Shown here: positions 60,201 to 64,000 of the stretch, one piece after another
Position numbering within the stretch: position 1 is the stretch's first letter
How the letters are laid out: each line of letters begins with the position of its first letter
From: Histomonas meleagridis
Lineage: Eukaryota > Parabasalia > Tritrichomonadida > Dientamoebidae
NCBI GenBank assembly: GCA_020186115.1
Contig: WSYJ01000081.1
Location: 428,736 to 492,735, forward strand
Reading direction: 5' to 3'
Length of the DNA stretch: 64,000 nucleotides
Position numbers and translations under genes: made by a program
The notes under the pieces: generated by a model
What the model saw: only the letters and a program-made list of their open reading frames with translations
Databases searched by the model: none
What the model was told of the DNA's origin: nothing

Positions 60201-60466
60201 AGTGAAAGAGATGAAATATCATTCCAACAAATAACTTCTGGAAGAATAGTTTCATTATTAATACTATCATGTTGATGCTCTTCTAAGTTATCTGACAATT
60301 TAACAATTACTTGAACTGATGGTGAATTTATTGAAATTTGAGGAATATTAATATTGCTCCTTTTCTTAGTTTCTACATAATGCTCAGGAAATGGAGCCCA
60401 TTTGTTGTCTACTTCTTCTTCATATGTCTTTTCGATATGTTCAGTCCAATTGAAGGTCTGCTCCAT
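57266..60466 (-). CDS. Raptor-like TORC1 subunit
   Basis: 1066 residues. The N-terminal raptor conserved (RNC/caspase-like) region is recognisable but eroded: YHVLDPTAREKQVHL, IFIFDCSFSNKS, FIAFGTSS, LPCDLLTSCLLTPCKLALL. The middle is a long HEAT/ARM solenoid (SFLPHLLTSEKFFPRTII; IGISHILMKQSKEFIQALG). The last 300 residues form WD40 blades (NGYVSIFDIRMMKI-like; ALFDIRMKRPI). This order is that of Raptor, which recruits substrates to TOR kinase. Length is shorter than animal Raptor (about 1300). The GHG-type motif of the caspase-like fold is not seen. Confidence 0.88.
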   Translation of the reverse strand: MEQTFNWTEHIEKTYEEEVDNKWAPFPEHYVETKKRSNINIPQISINSPSVQVIVKLSDNLEEHQHDSINNETILPEVICWNDISSLSLKMAMKSVRSGILDEYKHISEDLTITYQSVSKNNHQPIRVEGNPTILFYHVLDPTAREKQVHLTPPPMVRNNSLTSSFSCSALNQIANDHTLSDTLEIETPIQFDSKALLNLTKSISHQKTIFIFDCSFSNKSLETVKESKGPFIAFGTSSNTINYYPTLPCDLLTSCLLTPCKLALLRQSQKYKDFRAGLLSEIDIQSLIDIINDSPNSNNILEVLDKALESIADRIIFLSLTNTNETLFYELFRSDVITSKLFYNFLFSQRVLKSISLTPKSYPKLPDVSNHPLWDSFDLELDRALYSIKNLFKPNPNIRQLYTLDNLLENSLNKLETWLLYPIEGRPIPNELSFLPHLLTSEKFFPRTIIFCSKFINISEETRQHFLSTRSFPILTTLLKNLKNYEPEIIAAYSYVIGDSILYSNELIKYFSNKPKFWLKSIHTTNKNQLISTLSCLLILLNYSKDIINLYLKSDLIKELKKLETNEFYQVRCLTNLLLAQLNIPIQLQVQAIQNEKSMICRAAIISRIIITYEQLTKDDELLSYELFYNLILSLDDLSPIVREESIIGISHILMKQSKEFIQALGQYLIDGIEDNIISPLIPLLGKSLNSLLYEPSFKLQNVFTEFFQFLALKLEEKEDIKPMKSNLIFNCLSQIAFEKSKNDSSTFFDPDPIFIQGLIATGIPAISPSGLLSCSDIKGNLIIQNYLYGQKKYSIYNCFGSNKDIIKYSTKYYENLIEENYVPKISYLSFIDDSKVLAVSEKSQVAILDSQISNDCLTSFWINNPIYCNHSIIDYNIHTHKLLFSTGTQSVVIIDLYTQQKITNMFISSNVEANSIQWIEPYSSLFYVAQDDIALFDIRMKRPIINVNANNLKFIGGNVSSPFPFYLVMGENDGYVSIFDIRMMKIISDFNCGKQIRQFDVHPQLPFGLALTDQNLISLDYEEGKFEAEIQGTNYFPNSFALHRSEPKCALRIGNKITTFDILY

Positions 60467-60483
60467 AAACCCTGAAATTCACG

Positions 60484-60520
60484 ACCGTTAATCAATCATT
60501 GAGTAAATCTATCAAAAAGT
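60484..60520 (-). promoter_or_regulatory. Paired ACTTTTTGAT and AACGGTC elements before the Raptor gene
   Basis: Read on the gene strand, ACTTTTTGAT (60520-60511) starts about 54 bp and AACGGTC about 18-24 bp before the ATG at 60466. The same two words occur as a pair before the gene at 34647. Confidence 0.45.
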
Positions 60521-60668
60521 CAAAATGATGATGACTTTTCATAGGGTTCTTTATTATCGCCGAACGATACAACTTTCTGTGTTACGATGGAGGCATTTCT
60601 GTTGAAAACGTTTTTTTGATTGCTGAATTAAAACATTGGATAAAAAAAGATTTAAATAAATTTTATTT

Positions 60669-61685
60669 TCACTTAGCTTCACCAAGCTTTACGTCCTTAA
60701 GCTTGGAAATATCTTCATCGGTTCGATTGCCGCTGATTGGGATTGACTTTAATCTTTCTTCAATGTTTTCGTATTCTTCCTTAGTCAATGTAACAAATGT
60801 TGCGCCCAAATTTTCTTTAATTCGTTCATCTGTTCTCATTCCAGGAATAGATACAATAAAATCACCTTTGCACATAATCCATGCTAATGATATCTGTGCT
60901 GGTGTTGAATGTTTTGCAGCAGCAACTTCTTTAAGATAGTCAAGTAATTGCTGATTCTTCACAATATTTTCTTGTGAGAAACGAGTAATAACACGTCTAA
61001 CATCATCACCAGTAAATTTGGATTCTGTTGTATACTTTCCGCTAAGGAATCCTGAAGCAAGTGGTGAAAATGGAACAAATCCAATTCTTAATTCTTTACA
61101 TGTTGGTATGACTTCTTTCTCGTACATACGCTCCATGATGGAAAATTCACTTTGGATGGCTGTAAGTGGTGTTATAGCATGTGCGCGACGGATTTGATCA
61201 GCATCAACTTGTGACATTCCCCATCCACGAATCTTTCCAGTTTTAATGAGTTCGCCCATAGCCCATGCAACATCTTCAATCTCTGCGTTTGTAGCGCGAT
61301 GCCAATAATATAGATCAAGATATGTTGTACGAAGACGTTGAAGAGAGCCATCAAGATGTTTGGTGATCTCTTTGAGAAGTGCTTCACGACCAGGCTCTTC
61401 TACTGGTTTGAAAAGAGTAAATTTAGATGCAAGAATAATCTTGTCACGGATTGGTTCAAGAGCCTCGCCAACAATTTTTTCGTTTTCTCCCATAGCGTAT
61501 ACTTCAGCTGTATCGAAAAATGTGCAACCTTGTCTGTATGCCTCATGAATCAAATGGATTGCTTGATCGTGTGGAGTAGCATCACCATATCCATGAGATA
61601 AACCCATTGCACCATAGCCAATAGCTGAGACTTTAAGGTCGCGGAGCATCCTTGTTGGAAGCGTTACTTCTTGTTTGGGTTCCAT
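60669..61685 (-). CDS. Aldo/keto reductase, bacterial type
   Basis: 338 residues forming a (beta/alpha)8 NADPH-dependent reductase. The catalytic tetrad is complete: D58 and Y63 in FFDTAEVYAMGENE, K88 in ILASKF and H129 in LDLYYWHR. Cofactor-binding elements GWGMSQVDADQIRRAH, QSEFSIMER and SIPGMRTDERIKENLGA are present. It reduces aldehydes or ketones. Its closest style is bacterial YakC/AKR13-type enzymes, so old gene transfer is probable. Codon use is close to the neighbours, in contrast to the oxidoreductase at 48224, so this gene has had time to ameliorate. Confidence 0.93.
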   Translation of the reverse strand: MEPKQEVTLPTRMLRDLKVSAIGYGAMGLSHGYGDATPHDQAIHLIHEAYRQGCTFFDTAEVYAMGENEKIVGEALEPIRDKIILASKFTLFKPVEEPGREALLKEITKHLDGSLQRLRTTYLDLYYWHRATNAEIEDVAWAMGELIKTGKIRGWGMSQVDADQIRRAHAITPLTAIQSEFSIMERMYEKEVIPTCKELRIGFVPFSPLASGFLSGKYTTESKFTGDDVRRVITRFSQENIVKNQQLLDYLKEVAAAKHSTPAQISLAWIMCKGDFIVSIPGMRTDERIKENLGATFVTLTKEEYENIEERLKSIPISGNRTDEDISKLKDVKLGEAK

Positions 61686-62195
61686 TGAGAAAGTGAATTA
61701 AAAATACTTCCAAAAAATAAGCAATTGAAAATTTATCGCATATTGAAAACAAAATTGATTCAAGTAATTCAATAAATTGTGTGAATGATAGGAAATTTGA
61801 GGTAAAATAGAAATGCCACATTAGGGCACCCCATCCACCATCCTGAAGGCCGGTTTCGATCGTTATACATTGAAAACCGAAGTTTTGCTTGCATTTGATT
61901 CAAATTGATATATATTTTGACCGACAAAATATTAGATAATCGTTTTCGCCATGAAATCGCTTTTTTAATTCAAATCTTATCAAAATCAAATTTCTTACAC
62001 ATAAAGTTAATTTGGCACACACACACACACAGCGCTATGTGAGCTTCGTGCTACGCACTCGCTCCCACTCGCGCTACATAAACTAAAGGATGAACGGTGT
62101 AAACGCGATTGATTTTCATAAATCGGTTGGTTTTGATTGAAAGTAATTAAATATATTTAAATTCATGATGACATTTATATTTAAAATGTGTGAGG
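61686..62195. other. Intergenic with CA microsatellite and a GGGCACCCC word
   Basis: AGGGCACCCC at about 61823 lies 140 bp before the aldo/keto reductase start. An (AC)n microsatellite at about 62014-62030 is followed by a GC-richer patch (to about 62085). No gene is seen. Confidence 0.45.
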
Positions 62196-62201
62196 CATGA
62201 C

Positions 62202-62232
<31 letters not shown>

Positions 62233-62515
62233 AAAAGTTATTAGCTAAAGGAAATTCGGAAAAGCTGAATGAGTTTCTCCATTTTAGTGATTTGACGTGA
62301 ATATTGCATGTTTACTGGAGCTGATGATGATAACGGATGAGTTGTCGTAATGCTATGTGGAAAGTTGTGTTTTCATTATTTTTTAACACGACAAACTAAC
62401 TAACTAACTAACTAACTAAAAAAGAAACTAGCTAAAGGAAATTCGGAAAAGCTGAATGAGTTTCTCCATTTTAGTGATTTGACGTGAATATTGCATGTTT
62501 ACTGGAGCTGATGAA
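62196..62515 (+). repeat. Directly repeated element end with (AACT)n tract
   Basis: Two copies about 195 bp apart: (AACT)n, TAAAAAAG, GCTAAAGGAAATTCGGAAAA, GAGTTTCTCCATTTTAG, then TTTACTGGAGCTGATGA. The copies differ only by a few bases next to the AACT tract (GTTATTAGC versus GAAACTAGC). Confidence 0.9.
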
Positions 62516-62531
62516 AAATAAAGCTTGCATT

Positions 62532-63198
62532 TTACTGTTTCTTTGTGTAATATGTGGTTCTTTTTCCTTTTCTTAAAATCGATCTTTTATCAAAATATTT
62601 TTTGGTGTTATTCATCATTGAAAAGCTTCTGGTTGAAACGTTAGTGTTGAAATAATTATTGAACATTGAGCATAGTTCGAAAACTTCTATTTCTTCATTC
62701 GGAATAGTTTTTAAGAAATTCTCAAAAGTTGGTTTTGAATCTTGAATTACAATTATTGATTCACTCTCTACATCTTCATCTACTTCCTCAACTAAAGGAT
62801 CGGTAGATTTTTGTATATTATAATAATTTAATGCACCGGCAAATGATTTAGTTGCTATTAAATCTTCTTTTAGATAATTAACTCTTTCTGTAAATTCTTC
62901 ATTCAAAAGTTCAGGAAGTGTATCAGTCAATGATTCATTCAAACGAAACATTAAAGTTTCAGCATAAGTTTTCACAAGTTTTGAATTTGACATCGCATGA
63001 GCGTCAGGAATAATATTTATTTGTTTTTTTGATGAAATTCGATATAAACAGATACATAATATCAATTAATCTATTAAATTTATTCTTAAATGTTGTTTCA
63101 ATTAACATAAATTCAGAAGTTTTATTATTCTTGACCGAAAGAGTTATTGTAGTTAAAGCATTAATTAATCTTTGCGAAAATTTATCAAGAATTTGCAT
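62532..63198 (-). pseudogene. Element gene B, unknown protein, frameshifted
   Basis: Starts at ATG 63198 (MQILDKFSQRLINAL). The frame changes at an A/T homopolymer near 63020-63035 and continues to the stop at 62532 through SNSKLVKTYAETLMFRLNES, an acidic stretch (EEVDEDVESESI) and a basic tail (RSILRKGKRTTYYTKK). That is about 220 codons in total. No domain is recognised. The basic C-terminus would suit nucleic-acid binding. Its ATG lies 8 nt after the stop of gene A. Confidence 0.55.
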
Positions 63199-63205
63199 CG
63201 CTCGC

Positions 63206-63740
63206 TTACCGTTTTTTATTTAAATATACGCTTTCAATTGTTTTAGAATAATCTTTATCTTTCGGACAAATGTTTTTGACTTTATTCACGAACAATTCGA
63301 AATACTCATCAATTAAATCTTGATGGTAATAATTAACGGTTTGATTTATGTATTCTGTCAAATTATCAATTACATTTTGATTACACCGAGGATATTTTTC
63401 TAGTTTTTTTTCTTTCTTGAATTAAAAATTTCTGAAAATTTTCTGCTTTCTTCATATCTGATTCAATTAATTCAATTTCATTTTTGCAATTAGATATATA
63501 TTGATCTTTGAGCATATCAGATGTTATAAATTCATTTTTAGATTTAAATATTTCACCCGGTATGTGTTGAATGTTATAATAAATTTGATTTATCATCTTT
63601 TCATATTCTTCTTTAGTATATTCTTTATGAAGATAATAATTTCTTTTGATTTCTTGCTGATGTTCAACAACAAGTTTATTGATTTTGCTGTTAATGTATT
63701 TATTAATTTGTTCTTCTGATGTAAAATTAACAATCGCCAT
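63206..63740 (-). pseudogene. Element gene A, unknown protein, frameshifted
   Basis: Starts at ATG 63740 (MAIVNFTSEEQINKYINSKI). It is open to 63381, but coding similarity in composition continues in the next frame after the A-run near 63400-63415 (EKYPRCNQNVIDNLTEYINQ) to a stop at 63206-63208. About 175 codons, highly charged and helical, with no recognised domain. One base in a homopolymer separates the two halves, so a sequencing error is possible. Confidence 0.55.
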
Positions 63741-63844
63741 TTAGCTCTTTATATACAAATTAAAAAATCAAAAAACTACTTTAAAATTAAACTTAATTTC
63801 ATTTGTGAGTTTAGTCGAGTAAATCATCAATTTTCAAGTGATTT

Positions 63845-63935
63845 CACATGAATGGAGAAACTCACGGAACAATTTTTGAATTTCCTTTAGCTAGTTTCTT
63901 TTTTAGTTTGTTTGTTAGTTAGTTAGTTTGTCATG
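63845..63935 (-). repeat. Inverted right end of the candidate element
   Basis: Read on the reverse strand: CATGACAAACTAACTAACTA, then TAAAAAAGAAACTAGC, TAAAGGAAATTC, a diverged 14-nt stretch, then GAGTTTCTCCATT. It matches the left copy at about 62390 most closely (both have GAAACTAGC). Confidence 0.85.
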
Positions 63936-64000
63936 TATAAAAATAACTATTATTATCATTTATGTTTAGCAAAAAATTCTCTTTCAATTTTTGACTGTTT

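Larger units (their letters stand above)
62196..63935. mobile_element. Candidate mobile element with inverted terminal repeats
   Basis: Left end: CATGACAAACTAAC, then (AACT)n, then an AGCTAAAGGAAATTC word and GAGTTTCTCCATT. Right end: the same set in inverted order, ending GTTAGTTTGTCATG at 63935. The left terminal block is present twice as a direct repeat (62196 and about 62390). Two minus-strand genes lie inside. CATG at both edges could be part of the repeat or a target-site remnant. No transposase domain is recognised, so it is either non-autonomous, a new family or a degenerate copy. Confidence 0.55.

Noticed and set aside
62203-62232. (AACT)n tract as a telomere
   Set aside because: It is a short internal tetranucleotide run that recurs at the inverted ends of the same element, with genes on both sides.

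Overview
The window is nuclear DNA of a trichomonad (Parabasalia). It is AT-rich and its genes are mostly intronless and tightly packed on both strands. It carries BspA-like leucine-rich-repeat surface-protein sequence, DUF3447/ankyrin proteins, a membrane-anchored subtilisin-like protease and eukaryotic housekeeping genes (actin, katanin p60, uS15, an SF3b3/CPSF-type protein, PTPA, a TAF8-type histone-fold protein, Raptor), mixed with enzymes of bacterial character (a cyclomaltodextrinase-type GH13 enzyme, a Rossmann-fold oxidoreductase, an aldo/keto reductase). Trichomonas and Tritrichomonas both fit. I lean to Tritrichomonas but cannot prove it from the sequence.

Layout. 1-2.5 kb: broken BspA-like gene, then a decayed antisense remnant. 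2.6-9.5 kb: GH13 enzyme, a small protein, a discoidin-domain protein divergent from a proline-rich protein, and a long coiled coil. 9.8-13.8 kb: a gene remnant, then a DUF3447/ankyrin gene whose repeat units are separated by AT-rich spacers. 14.3-23.3 kb: a helical-repeat protein (possibly FHIP-like), a large coiled-coil/disordered protein, a RasGAP-VPS9 protein and a small coiled-coil protein. 23.6-24.7 kb: a damaged actin gene. 25.3-37.3 kb: a helical protein, a degenerate kinase-GTPase fusion, katanin, a kelch protein, another helical protein, tRNA-His and a C2-like protein. 37.5-42.2 kb: a second DUF3447/ankyrin gene with a 60-bp minisatellite that encodes FG-containing repeats. 43-49.2 kb: uS15, an HP1-like chromodomain protein, an SF3b3-type protein, a transferred oxidoreductase and a truncated copy of the SF3b3 3' end. 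49.6-61.7 kb: subtilase, PTPA, GNAT, TAF8-like, Raptor, aldo/keto reductase. 62.2-63.9 kb: a candidate mobile element with inverted repeats.

The most unusual signal is the ankyrin gene at 10378-13845. Fourteen ankyrin units are free of stops and frameshifts, yet they are separated by spacers that carry stops and break the frame. Nine of the spacers are exactly 80 nt between conserved codons. They lack the trichomonad splice consensus but share a motif at fixed distance from the next unit. This looks like one repeat per exon with a non-canonical intron type, or another way of skipping the spacers.

Shared short motifs (ACTTTTTGA and ACCGTT/AACGG, the latter Myb-site-like) recur upstream of otherwise unrelated genes and are candidate core promoter elements. 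Several genes carry single-base lesions in homopolymers. For those loci, true pseudogene and sequencing error cannot be separated here.
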